Below, in pieces: positions 7,217-15,296 of a stretch of 64,000 nucleotides of DNA. The position numbers and the translations under genes were made by a program. Where the stretch lies: positions 186,001 to 250,000 of the forward strand of contig NZ_QKRB01000036.1 of assembly GCF_003233845.1 (NCBI RefSeq), given 5' to 3'. This DNA is from Paenibacillus sambharensis (GTDB taxonomy: Bacteria > Bacillota > Bacilli > Paenibacillales > Paenibacillaceae). The notes below the pieces were generated by a model. That model searched no databases. It was not told where the DNA came from and was given only the letters and a program-made list of their open reading frames with translations. The stretch's first letter is position 1, and each line of letters starts with the position of its first letter.

Positions 7217-8245
7217 ATGAATGGATCCCAAAAAGATACTAGCCACCCTCTGGGGCGCATTGCCATTGCGGGCGATCTGCTCCTAGACCAGTACAGTGAA
7301 TGCGAGGACGGATACTCCGATAACGAACAGGTTGACCTGTGGAATATTTACAGCACACGATATTTTCCCGGAAATGCGGCGAATGTGGGAAACAATGTCT
7401 GCTCGCTAGGGGCTGCCGGGCAGGTACTGGGCGTAATTGGAACAGATTATGAGGGAGATCTGCTGCTTGCTAACCTGCATCCCAAGCTGGATACATCTGC
7501 TGTAGCGAGAACCCCTCTAAGGGGAACGACATTAAAGACAAGGCTGCAGCAGCAGTCGGCAACCCGCTTGCGTATCGACCGTGAGGACCGGAGTCCCCTG
7601 GACCCGGATGTGAAGCAAACGCTGGCGAAAATGTGGCGCTCCCTGGCACCTGGCGTTAATGGATTCATCCTCTCGGACCTGGGGAAGGGCCTATTTGATG
7701 CAGAGCTGATCCAGACATTCATTACAACTGCGAGAAGCTGCGGGATACCTGTATACATAGATCCTTCCGGGAATGACCCTGGCCGGTACCGGGGTGCCAC
7801 GGCAATCTTCCCGAATCTGAATGAATTTAACCAGTTAACCTCCTCTTCGTTCGGAAGCGCTGTCGACGCTATTATGGCGGCCCGGAAGCTAATGGATGAA
7901 TATGACATCCAGATGCTTGTACTGAAGGATGCAGGCCGCGGCTGCTGCCTGATTGAAGCCGACCGCTGTTATTGTCTTCCTGCGTTATGCCGCAATCCCC
8001 TGTCTGTAGTAGGCGCAGGCGATTCTCTTATCGCAGCCTTTGCCGTGTATGCCTCCATTGGCGCATCTTCCGCAGATGCCCTCCTTGCTGGCGCTCTTGC
8101 TGCAGGGGTCGCGGTATCGAAGCCATTCACTGCCACGGTAACCCCGGAGGACATTGCAGCGCTGTCTCAGCAGCGGCATATTCAGAATTTAATTTTCACA
8201 CGGAGAGGAGGAGACAAGGAATGGACTTATTCAGCGCAAAGCTGA
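7217..8245 (+). CDS. PfkB/ribokinase-family sugar kinase, HldE N-terminal-like
   Basis: A 342-residue PfkB-fold kinase resembling the kinase half of HldE (D-glycero-beta-D-manno-heptose 7-phosphate kinase). Diagnostic segments are 'IAGDLLLDQY' near the N-terminus, 'FPGNAANVGNNVCSLGA', 'VYIDPSGNDPGRY', 'ATAIFPNLNEFNQL' and the catalytic signature 'VVGAGDSLIAAFA', whose Asp is the general base. The ATG at 7217 follows AGGTGAAGGA. It starts a rightward four-gene operon with a GT9-like enzyme, a small unknown protein and an HldE C-terminal-like nucleotidyltransferase at 10073. The set suggests activation of a heptose or similar sugar phosphate to an ADP- or NDP-sugar, but GmhA- and GmhB-like steps are not visible here. 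Confidence 0.85.
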   Translation: MNGSQKDTSHPLGRIAIAGDLLLDQYSECEDGYSDNEQVDLWNIYSTRYFPGNAANVGNNVCSLGAAGQVLGVIGTDYEGDLLLANLHPKLDTSAVARTPLRGTTLKTRLQQQSATRLRIDREDRSPLDPDVKQTLAKMWRSLAPGVNGFILSDLGKGLFDAELIQTFITTARSCGIPVYIDPSGNDPGRYRGATAIFPNLNEFNQLTSSSFGSAVDAIMAARKLMDEYDIQMLVLKDAGRGCCLIEADRCYCLPALCRNPLSVVGAGDSLIAAFAVYASIGASSADALLAGALAAGVAVSKPFTATVTPEDIAALSQQRHIQNLIFTRRGGDKEWTYSAQS

Positions 8246-9630
8246 AGCAAAACCGGCTCTATGCCAGAAACAAGGGGAGACGGTTGTTTATTGCTGCCCC
8301 TCTCCCCATGGGATCCGACGTCTTAAACCGGCTTGCCGGACAGACGCGTTCTATTGTCGCCATACACATGGCATCTGGCGCGAGCATAGACGCCGGGTAC
8401 CTGGCGGAACAAGGCTTCCACACCGTTTGCGTTGGAGACGGCGCCTCGCTGGCCGTGCTGGACAGCTGGTTTGCGGGAGCAGAACCGGAACAACAGGCTC
8501 CAGCGTCTCCGTCAGCCCATGAACCATTGTGGGGATTTCTCGCCGAGCTGAACGACAAGGCCGAAGCTTTTCTCGTCAATGATATGCTCATCCAGTGTGT
8601 TCCCCGGCATTTCCTGTTGAACGGTGTCGTTAAGGGCGACGCCTCTCTATATTTCCCCCTGTTCACCGACGTCTTGCCCCGCCGTCCATTAGGTAAAGGC
8701 AGCCGTACAACAGCAATCGTGGCAGACTGGTTCTTCGGATATGGCGACTCCTTAATGGCGATTCCCCTTCTGCAGGACAGTATCGACCGCCGAAGAAGCC
8801 GGGGAGAGCCGGTTCATGTGCTTGCCAGGGAAAAGACTGTTCCGTTCCTTCGTAAGCGGCTGAACCACTGCTCTGTTCTGGGATTCATGGACAGCTATCA
8901 CATGTACGAGGCCATCACCAAATCCGACCGTTACGTGGATGTTATATTACTTTCCCTTCGATTGACTGCACCAAAGCTGCATCATGTTGTGGAATTATGG
9001 GCCCAGGCGCTCGGCGATCCCCAGCTGTTGAACCGTTATGCCCGCACAGGCACAGCGGTATCACCAGCCGACTCCTTATTAGCGGAGGAGGCAGTCCGGC
9101 TCCGGCAGCAGTATAAAGCCCTTATCGGCTTTCAGCATCATACTGGAGAAGCGGCACGCTGCTGGCCGCAGCGCCATGCCGAGCATTTCGCACAGCATTG
9201 CATGGAAGCGGGTATCGGACTCATTCCGCTTTCCCCCACAGCTCACCCCCTGCCATGCGCAACAGATTGGAGCCGGCTGCCGCTGGACCGCGCACTAAGC
9301 GCTGTCCCTCTGCTTGATGCCGTTGTCGGCATTGACAGCGTGTTCGGGCATGCTGCCGCTCTTGCCGGTATTCCCAATCTTACAATCTGGGGGAAGAATG
9401 TACCCCATCTGCAGAAGAACAGCCCCTCTTCCTTCTCCTTCCTCAGCTTCCGCCCGCTGTATATGAATTACAGTATGGTTCCCGAGAGCAATCGGAGCGA
9501 GGATATCACGCCAGATCACGTGTTTCAGCGTCTCATTGAGATGCTGGACGGGCATCTCCCCCTGAAGCAGAGCCGGATAACAATTGAGGATACATTGAAT
9601 GGATTCCATATCGAGTGGGTGAAATCATGA
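8221..9630 (+). CDS. GT9-like (heptosyltransferase-type) glycosyltransferase
   Basis: A 469-residue GT-B protein whose C-terminal half has the GT9 donor-site signature 'AVVGIDSVFGHAAALAGIPN' followed by 'LTIWGK', equivalent to the 'D(T/S)xxxHxAAALGxP' motif of LPS heptosyltransferases. The middle has 'VADWFFGYGDSLMAIPLLQD', the counterpart of the GT9 'GDxLxxxPxL' loop. The roughly 140 N-terminal residues are additional and unassigned. The ATG at 8221 has GGAGGAGACAAGGA upstream and overlaps the kinase gene by 25 bases. With the kinase and nucleotidyltransferase of the same operon, it is the obvious enzyme to transfer the activated sugar to the product. GT9 enzymes are unusual outside LPS assembly. 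Confidence 0.8.
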   Translation: MDLFSAKLKQNRLYARNKGRRLFIAAPLPMGSDVLNRLAGQTRSIVAIHMASGASIDAGYLAEQGFHTVCVGDGASLAVLDSWFAGAEPEQQAPASPSAHEPLWGFLAELNDKAEAFLVNDMLIQCVPRHFLLNGVVKGDASLYFPLFTDVLPRRPLGKGSRTTAIVADWFFGYGDSLMAIPLLQDSIDRRRSRGEPVHVLAREKTVPFLRKRLNHCSVLGFMDSYHMYEAITKSDRYVDVILLSLRLTAPKLHHVVELWAQALGDPQLLNRYARTGTAVSPADSLLAEEAVRLRQQYKALIGFQHHTGEAARCWPQRHAEHFAQHCMEAGIGLIPLSPTAHPLPCATDWSRLPLDRALSAVPLLDAVVGIDSVFGHAAALAGIPNLTIWGKNVPHLQKNSPSSFSFLSFRPLYMNYSMVPESNRSEDITPDHVFQRLIEMLDGHLPLKQSRITIEDTLNGFHIEWVKS

Positions 9631-10076
9631 CCAGACACCTTGTGCTCTATGACCGCACATCGCAGCGAAAGGGCGCTGCTGCTGCAATGAAGGCACTAGC
9701 GGAGGAATGGCGGCGAAATGGATACACGGTAGCCCGCTACGGCGAAGAGGCAGCACAGCCTGACGTGCGGTTGTGGGAGGAACATGAATACGGCAGCAGT
9801 TGCCATGGCCGCCGCAGCTTAGGGATTGTTCTGGCTGATTCTACTATTTTGTCGGACAGGCATTCATACCGCAGTGCCAACTCCCTATGGCCGGTACCCG
9901 TGAAGATAACGGCTCTGGTCATTGACGACCGCATTGTTAATTTCGGACACCGGTTCGTCAGCCTGCAGTTCTCGCCTTTCTGCTATGTATTTGCGGCCGA
10001 ACGCCACAGCAGCAGCTATGCTCCGTTAGTTGCTTACCTGATCAACAAATTCGCAACAGAGGAGGAAGCGCTATGA
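9627..10076 (+). CDS. Small protein of unknown function in the sugar-activation operon
   Basis: A 149-residue protein I do not recognise. It begins 'MTRHLVLYDRTSQRKG' and has central strands 'RSLGIVLADSTILSD' and 'ITALVIDDRIVNFGHRF'. There is no signal peptide or membrane segment. Its ATG overlaps the stop of the GT9-like gene in an ATGA arrangement, and its own stop overlaps the next start the same way, so it is translated as part of the sugar module. A longer reading from a GTG at 9615 is possible. The conserved-looking His/Asp positions could suit a phosphatase or binding role, but no motif supports a specific call. Confidence 0.75.
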   Translation: MTRHLVLYDRTSQRKGAAAAMKALAEEWRRNGYTVARYGEEAAQPDVRLWEEHEYGSSCHGRRSLGIVLADSTILSDRHSYRSANSLWPVPVKITALVIDDRIVNFGHRFVSLQFSPFCYVFAAERHSSSYAPLVAYLINKFATEEEAL

Positions 10077-10570
10077 GGAATAAGATCGTTGAACGCTCCG
10101 AGCTGGTACAGCGGTTATCGAACGGTTCGGTTAATGCCGGGGAAATGGTACTCGCCGGAGGATGCTTCGATCTATTCCATGTCGGGCATCTGGACTATCT
10201 GGAAGAGGCCGCTGCCCTGGGCAGACCGCTCATTGTCGGTATCAACTCTGATGAATCTGTCATCAGAGTGAAGCAGAGGGCGCCTTTGTTTCCGGCATTC
10301 GAACGATGCCGCATTGTGGCAGCCCTGCACGCCGTCGATTATGTATTTATTTTCGGCGAAGATAACCTGTGTACCTCGCTCGAGCTCCTGCGTCCCTCGC
10401 TCTTCGTGAAAGGGGTCGATTACCGGGATCGAGATTTCCCTGAACGGGAGACCGGAATGCGCATCGGCTGCGAAATCCGCTGCCTGGGCAGCAGCAAGGC
10501 GGCATCTTCCTCCATCCTGTCAGACAAGCTGTTTGAACGGCATCGGCCTGACCCTGACCCTGGCTCATAA
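10073..10570 (+). CDS. Nucleotidyltransferase, HldE C-terminal/RfaE-type adenylyltransferase
   Basis: A 165-residue cytidylyltransferase-fold enzyme with the HxGH-type nucleotide motif in 'LAGGCFDLFHVGHLDYLEEA' (about residues 27-46). Further family blocks are 'LIVGINSDESVIRVK', 'RCRIVAALHAVDYVFIFGED' and 'FVKGVDYRD'. These match the adenylyltransferase domain of HldE, which makes ADP-heptose from heptose-1-phosphate. Its ATG overlaps the upstream stop (ATGA). With the kinase at 7217 it recreates both HldE activities as separate proteins. It ends the rightward operon just before a strong hairpin. The nucleotide and sugar specificity are inferred. Confidence 0.87.
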   Translation: MRNKIVERSELVQRLSNGSVNAGEMVLAGGCFDLFHVGHLDYLEEAAALGRPLIVGINSDESVIRVKQRAPLFPAFERCRIVAALHAVDYVFIFGEDNLCTSLELLRPSLFVKGVDYRDRDFPERETGMRIGCEIRCLGSSKAASSSILSDKLFERHRPDPDPGS

Positions 10571-10593
10571 ACCACTGCTCCGCTAAATAAAGG

Positions 10594-10634
10594 AGGACTG
10601 TCCCCCGGGCTATCAGCGCCCTTCGGACAGTCCT
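10594..10634. terminator. Bidirectional terminator between convergent operons
   Basis: A perfect 10-bp stem, AGGACTGTCC (10594-10603) and GGACAGTCCT (10625-10634), encloses a GC-rich loop with a possible inner GGGC/GCCC stem. On the plus strand it is followed by a T-rich tract (ATTTGTCTGCTTTTTT); on the minus strand by TTTATTT. It sits between the nucleotidyltransferase stop and the converging carbamoyltransferase, whose stop codon falls in the loop. Confidence 0.8.
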
Positions 10635-12238
10635 ATTTGTCTGCTTTTTTGAACCAGGTAGTCACCGATAACAAGATAATCCAAATCAATTCGCAAGAAG
10701 CAGGCAACCGCATCTTCCGGTGACTCCACGATTGGCTCCCCGTTATCATTGAATGAGGTATTCAGCAGCACCGGAGTCCCCGTCAAGGCATCAAATGCCT
10801 TGACCAGCTGATACAGCTGCGGGTTCAATGATGAATTGACGGTCTGGACCCTGCCTGTCCCGTCGTAATGGGTGACGGAAGGAATATCACTTTGCCGGGA
10901 AGGAATAATCTCCGGCACGAGCAGCATGTAATACGAGGGATGGCGCAGAGCGAAGTATTCCTCCTGCCGCTCCTCCAGTACGATCGGGGCAAATGGACGG
11001 AACGGTTCGCGATGCTTCACCCGGCGGTTTAATATATCCTTCATGTCCGCCTGGCGCGGGTCCGCGAGAATACTGCGATTGCCGAGTGCGCGCGGTCCGA
11101 TCTCGGAACGCCCGCTGAACCACCCGATGATACTGCCTTCCGACAACAGCCTGGCAGCCGTGTCGTATATATTTGCAGGCTTCGTAATATTAAGCCGGGT
11201 AGCATGGGCCGCAAGCGCCCTTGTACACTCATCTGTGCTGTATGTTCTGCCTAGGTAAGGGGAGAACGGACGCGGGTCCGCGGTGCGGATGTTATCCTTA
11301 TGCCTGTAATGTGCGTAGAGGGCGCTGCCAATGGCAGTGCCCGCATCACCTGAAGCCGGTTGAACGAAGATTCTCTTGAATGGCGTAAACCGCAGCAGCT
11401 TCTCATTAGCTACACTGTTTAGTGCCACGCCTCCAGCCAGACACAGGTTCTCTGCTCCCGTTAAGCGGTGCAGATACCTGCATGCAGCAATCCAGGCCTG
11501 CTCGGTATGATACTGTACCGCATAGGCCACATCCCTTCGGGCCTGATCGCCCTCTCCTTCCCGGCCGCATACTTCTGCAATGAAGGACCGCATGTGTGCA
11601 AGCTGGGCCGGGGTTTGACGGAAGCGTCCCAGACTGTCCAGTTCATACAATTGCGAGAATGCTGCCACATACCGGCCGGTGCCGTAAGGTGCGAGGCCCA
11701 TCGTCTTGCCATCCTCCAGGAATCCGAATCCGATCGCCGCTGTTGCCTCCTCGTAGAATTTCCCAAGCGAATTGGCAATATCGCTATCGGCTTCTTCGCC
11801 GTAAATTCTGTCCAGCAGCACGAGTTCTTTTCCTCTGCCGTAGTAGAACGAGAACGTTTCCTTGCGGCTTCCGCCCTCCTCTTGGCTCCCGCGGCCATCC
11901 GCTACAAGAACGGCCGCTTCCTCAAAGGAAGACGGATAATAAGCACTGGCAGCATGGGCAAGATGATGGTTCATCAAGGTAATGCGCCCTGCGTATTTGG
12001 AGTAGTAAGCCGGTTCGATAATATCACTGCCAATGATTTCATCCATGTCATCTATCGTAAGACCGCTGGCATCAAGGCAGTAGCCTGCCGCTCTGCAGTG
12101 ACGCATGCTCACTCCAAGATGGAGGGAGTGCTTTGCCCGTGTAACCCGTTCCTCCTCAATATAGCTCTCTAGTAGACCGCCACGTGTTACGCAAGCCGAG
12201 AAGTCATGGGTCGATCCGCCGAGGCCCAGTATATTCAA
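10613..12238 (-). CDS. NodU/CmcH-type carbamoyltransferase, complete
   Basis: A 541-residue O-carbamoyltransferase of the NodU/CmcH/TobZ family. The N-terminal Kae1-like domain has 'STHDFSACV', the metal-binding 'NHHLAHAASAYY' (His-x3-His), 'VLVADGRGS' and 'ASGDAGTAIGSA'. The C-terminal YrdC-like domain has 'GRSEIGPRALGNRSILADPR', 'FRPFAPIVL' and 'LLNTSFNDNGEP'. Every motif expected for making and transferring a carbamoyl group from carbamoyl phosphate via carbamoyl-adenylate is present. I start at the TTG at 12238: it has GGGGGGAGC upstream and aligns with the start of the paralogue at 24477. It is the last gene of a long leftward operon and probably decorates a hydroxyl of the product. Confidence 0.93.
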   Translation of the reverse strand: MNILGLGGSTHDFSACVTRGGLLESYIEEERVTRAKHSLHLGVSMRHCRAAGYCLDASGLTIDDMDEIIGSDIIEPAYYSKYAGRITLMNHHLAHAASAYYPSSFEEAAVLVADGRGSQEEGGSRKETFSFYYGRGKELVLLDRIYGEEADSDIANSLGKFYEEATAAIGFGFLEDGKTMGLAPYGTGRYVAAFSQLYELDSLGRFRQTPAQLAHMRSFIAEVCGREGEGDQARRDVAYAVQYHTEQAWIAACRYLHRLTGAENLCLAGGVALNSVANEKLLRFTPFKRIFVQPASGDAGTAIGSALYAHYRHKDNIRTADPRPFSPYLGRTYSTDECTRALAAHATRLNITKPANIYDTAARLLSEGSIIGWFSGRSEIGPRALGNRSILADPRQADMKDILNRRVKHREPFRPFAPIVLEERQEEYFALRHPSYYMLLVPEIIPSRQSDIPSVTHYDGTGRVQTVNSSLNPQLYQLVKAFDALTGTPVLLNTSFNDNGEPIVESPEDAVACFLRIDLDYLVIGDYLVQKSRQIGLSEGR

Positions 12239-12265
12239 TGCGCTCCCCCCTTTACAAATGTTCAA

Positions 12266-13195
12266 TTAAGCCAGCCGGCACAGGATGTCGCTCAGACACT
12301 TACGCTCCTCCTCCATCATGCCATCAAGCAAACGGCATGCCCTCTCCTTATATTTAGTCTCTCTCGTCCACATATAGCGGATCGCAGACTTGCGGATAAT
12401 CTCAGCGTGACGATATATGGGATCATAAGCCTGCTCGCAGCTGTCATCCGTCAGTGCTCCCGTCTTTCGCATATACGCGAGCCGCTGCTGCATAATCATC
12501 TTGTGCTCCAGCCATAAAGTGAAGTAAACCAGCTTTACTTCTCTCTCCCGCCGCTCCACGGCTTCAAGCTGCTCAATTAATATGTGCGGAAGCTGTACGC
12601 CGCCGTTCAAATATTCCCTCAGCAATGTCTGGACCTGGCCAGTCCGAAAGTCAGCGCCTTCCCGGTCAGATGCCCGGAGCAGCCTAACCGGATGCCGCTT
12701 CGGATCAGGCGGACTGGCACTCCAGAATGCCTGCTCCATATGAATGGCCGGCAGCTGGCGTTGTTCAAACACGCCATTCTTGCTGATCGCGCAGTAGGAG
12801 AACAAGTCCTGAGAAGAATCATAGCCATATACCAATATGTCCTTCATCACGCGTGAGCCCGTATATACCGCCCGGTACTGCAGATAGTACTGGCTGACGG
12901 AAGCCCATACGTAATAACCGCCCTCCAGACTTTGTTTCAGCAAGGTAGAAATATTGGCTGGACGCTCGAGCATCGTCCGCCGGTCTACCGTCTGTGTATG
13001 CAGCAGCCCTGCATCCGGAGCGGGAGAACAGAAGCCGATCTCTCCTGTAAGGGGATTTCCATACATATCGATATAATTAGAGAAGAGCCATGGCTTATAG
13101 TCAATATCACTTGATTCCAGCACACTTAGAGGGAAGGCATGCTGCGGGTCGCAGGTTATCAAGGATGGCCTTATTGGAAGACTTATCGTTTTCAA
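12266..13195 (-). CDS. BtrH-like protein, second subgroup, degenerate active site
   Basis: A 309-residue protein starting at a TTG (13195) with AGGAGG upstream. It aligns by eye with 3080-4117 and 38748-39734: 'LPIRPSLITCDPQH' at the N-terminus, 'KPWLFSNYIDMYG', then 'YYVWASVSQYYLQYR' and 'VMKDILVYGYDSS'. The Cys is kept ('ITCDPQ'), but the His of 'VHxxLxYGY' is Lys and the Asp position is Ser ('CAISKNG'), so the triad looks broken. The C-terminal half is helical with many charged residues and 'HKMIMQQRLAYMRK', a segment also seen in both subgroup relatives. It lies between the carbamoyltransferase and an M29 peptidase. It may bind a carrier protein or an acyl group without catalysis, or use different residues. 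Confidence 0.6.
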   Translation of the reverse strand: MKTISLPIRPSLITCDPQHAFPLSVLESSDIDYKPWLFSNYIDMYGNPLTGEIGFCSPAPDAGLLHTQTVDRRTMLERPANISTLLKQSLEGGYYVWASVSQYYLQYRAVYTGSRVMKDILVYGYDSSQDLFSYCAISKNGVFEQRQLPAIHMEQAFWSASPPDPKRHPVRLLRASDREGADFRTGQVQTLLREYLNGGVQLPHILIEQLEAVERREREVKLVYFTLWLEHKMIMQQRLAYMRKTGALTDDSCEQAYDPIYRHAEIIRKSAIRYMWTRETKYKERACRLLDGMMEEERKCLSDILCRLA

Positions 13196-13218
13196 TCAGA
13201 TACAACCTCCTCATTCAC

Positions 13219-14328
13219 TTATTCTTCGGCGTACGTGTTGAGCGGCTTCAGCTCATCGTCTATGAACAATCCATTACGTCGGACAAGCCTGCCGTCAAAG
13301 TACAACTCGCCTCCGCCATATTCTTCCGCCTGGTGCAGCACCAGGTCCCAGTGGATGTCCGATACATTGCCGTTATCGGCCATAGGGAACGCCTGCCCTA
13401 ATGCGATATGAATACTGCCCGCCATCTTCTCATCGAAGAGCAGCTGGTTCATTGGCCGGGGTATGCAATTGTTCAGTCCGATGCCGAATTCGCCAATCCG
13501 CGAAGCGCCTTCATCCGCAGCCAGCAGCTCGGCAAGCCGGCTGCTTGAGCCCGGGAGGGGTGCTGCCTTGCCTTTGCGGAATTCAAGCCCCACCTGCTCG
13601 AAGGTCATCCCAAGGAACGAGGTCGGAACATTGAACGTTATAATGCCTTCAGCCGATTCTACAAGCGGCGCGGTAAAAATTTCGCCATCGGGCAGGTTGT
13701 ATCTCCCGTCACACATATAGTGGGACATCCCCGTAATATCAAATGTTAAGTCCGTCCCTGGTGAGACAATCCGAACCTCACGCGTCGACATCAGTCTCTC
13801 CCCGAGCGGCCGGGCACGCTCAGCCAGCCTGTCATAATCAAGCAGACATGAACGCACGAAGATAGCATCCAGCTGTTCCCTGCCCATTCTTGCGAGCTGA
13901 GCCATTCCATGCGTCGGATACTTGAGCAGCAGCCAGCTTGGAAGCATGGCCATCCGGTGATGCCAGGGAACCAGAAAGCGCTTCATGTAGGCTGCATAGC
14001 GGGCTTCCTGAATATCGCTAAACTCATACTGGTTTTGATCTGCCCGCAGGCCTATGTAAGCGTCCACTCCGTCCATTCGCGACAGCTCCGCTTCCGCCCA
14101 TGCACTGAGCTGCTCTTCTGAACTGCCGGATATGAGCGCTTTGAGGTAGGCGGCAGAGGTCTCCCTGAGCTGCACAACCGCTCCCCTGCGGCACAGCTCG
14201 TTAACGATCGCAGACCCAAGCGGCTGTACCTCTCCCGAAAGATCAACCAGCACCTTCTGTCCCGCCGTTACGGCTAACGAACGCATAACTATGGTTTGTG
14301 CGAGCCGTTTTACATCGCCATAATTCAT
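13219..14328 (-). CDS. M29-family metallo-aminopeptidase (AmpS/PepS-like), copy 1
   Basis: A 369-residue member of peptidase family M29. Metal-site blocks are intact: 'LPDGEIFTAPLVESAEG', 'RIGEFGIGLN', 'FDEKMAGSIHIALGQAFP' and 'SDIHWDLVL', carrying the Glu, His and Asp ligands of the dinuclear site. The N-terminal domain has 'LAVTAGQKVLVDLSGE'. The start is the ATG at 14328, with AAAGGGGGAC upstream, overlapping the preceding stop as TGATG. The second copy is at 19859-20980 in the same operon. Family enzymes remove N-terminal residues. In a carrier-protein/BtrH setting, removal of an aminoacyl protecting group from an intermediate is a reasonable inference, analogous in purpose to BtrG in butirosin. 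Confidence 0.9.
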   Translation of the reverse strand: MNYGDVKRLAQTIVMRSLAVTAGQKVLVDLSGEVQPLGSAIVNELCRRGAVVQLRETSAAYLKALISGSSEEQLSAWAEAELSRMDGVDAYIGLRADQNQYEFSDIQEARYAAYMKRFLVPWHHRMAMLPSWLLLKYPTHGMAQLARMGREQLDAIFVRSCLLDYDRLAERARPLGERLMSTREVRIVSPGTDLTFDITGMSHYMCDGRYNLPDGEIFTAPLVESAEGIITFNVPTSFLGMTFEQVGLEFRKGKAAPLPGSSSRLAELLAADEGASRIGEFGIGLNNCIPRPMNQLLFDEKMAGSIHIALGQAFPMADNGNVSDIHWDLVLHQAEEYGGGELYFDGRLVRRNGLFIDDELKPLNTYAEE

Positions 14329-15296
14329 CACCTTGTCCCCCTTTCTTTCAGTGTATCGATCATCTCCCGCTCCTGTTCCCGAAGCAGACTGCATTTGTCG
14401 ATAATAGAGGAAGCCGGAAGCTTGCCGGACAGGATTGCTCTATTGACACTATTGCGCAGTGAATCCGCTGTTCTGGCGCAATCCGCCAGCATTCGGGGGA
14501 TAGCGGGATCAAAGCCCATATAGGCGGTGAAGGCGGCAAATTTATCCCGTGAGCCGTTCAATAATGTGAAGGCTGCGCTTATTGACCGCAGAAGCCCTTC
14601 CTGCAATGCCCCGTCTTTGGATTCTTCCATCCATTGAATGATGAGCTCGTACAGGCTGAGATCGTCTTCAAATCCGGCCAGCCATGTTTTGTACCGGGAA
14701 ATAATTCCTTCAGTAGAAACTTGAGGGGGGCCTTGCGTGGGCGAGGGCTCAAAGCAGGTTACCTGCTTTAAGCCGTACGGAGAGTCGAATGCGCGGCAAA
14801 TTGCTTCATGCGTGTACGCGTAGACAAGCAGGTGAGACGACCTTTCATCCAATACCAGCCAATCGCCATCCTTTCTTCCGATCAGGGCGAGGGAGTGGGG
14901 CTCATGATGCTTCCCGTAGACATGCGGGCGGGTATGCAGATAATACGTATCCACTGACAGGAATACAATGGTGCAATTTTGCAGCCGCCGAATGATTTCA
15001 TCCTCCACCTCACGGAAGCTTTCCGCATAACGGGTATTCTGCACGACGCCGATTAACGGCCAGTCAGACTCTTGAAAGCCTTCTTCATCAAACTGCCATC
15101 GTTCCTTCTTCTTTACGAAGAACTCGTCATAGAGCGTGCTCGTCTTCTCCAGCGCATTGTAGTAAAGGGCTTCAACGTGATAACCCCGCCACTTGAGATA
15201 ACTGACATACTGGCCCTTGGAGCAGTCCAGATAGTTCAGGTCATATACCCGAATTTTCTCCGTCTCTCCCAACACACTGGCAATGTCACCCGTCAA
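14328..15296 (-). CDS. BtrH-like acyltransferase (catalytic triad apparently intact)
   Basis: A 322-residue protein with the clearest BtrH N-terminal-domain pattern in the window. It has 'YLDCSKGQYVSYLKWRGYHV' (Cys about residue 25), 'IVFLSVDTYYLHTRPHVYG', 'HHEPHSLALIGRKDGDW' and 'LVLDERSSH'. The Cys, the His of 'PHSLALIG' and the Asp of 'VLDE' match a Cys-His-Asp triad. The TTG start at 15296 follows AAGGGGGACTTCAG. It overlaps the hydrolase gene upstream by 11 bases and the M29 gene downstream by one base. It is most like 1800-2783. The probable role is transfer of an acyl or aminoacyl group from a carrier protein to an acceptor. The final roughly 130 residues are helical and unassigned. 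Confidence 0.75.
   Translation of the reverse strand: MTGDIASVLGETEKIRVYDLNYLDCSKGQYVSYLKWRGYHVEALYYNALEKTSTLYDEFFVKKKERWQFDEEGFQESDWPLIGVVQNTRYAESFREVEDEIIRRLQNCTIVFLSVDTYYLHTRPHVYGKHHEPHSLALIGRKDGDWLVLDERSSHLLVYAYTHEAICRAFDSPYGLKQVTCFEPSPTQGPPQVSTEGIISRYKTWLAGFEDDLSLYELIIQWMEESKDGALQEGLLRSISAAFTLLNGSRDKFAAFTAYMGFDPAIPRMLADCARTADSLRNSVNRAILSGKLPASSIIDKCSLLREQEREMIDTLKERGTR

Noticed and set aside
7972-8220. N-terminal extension of the GT9-like gene from 7972
   Set aside because: The extension overlaps the kinase coding region, while the ATG at 8221 has a strong ribosome-binding site.
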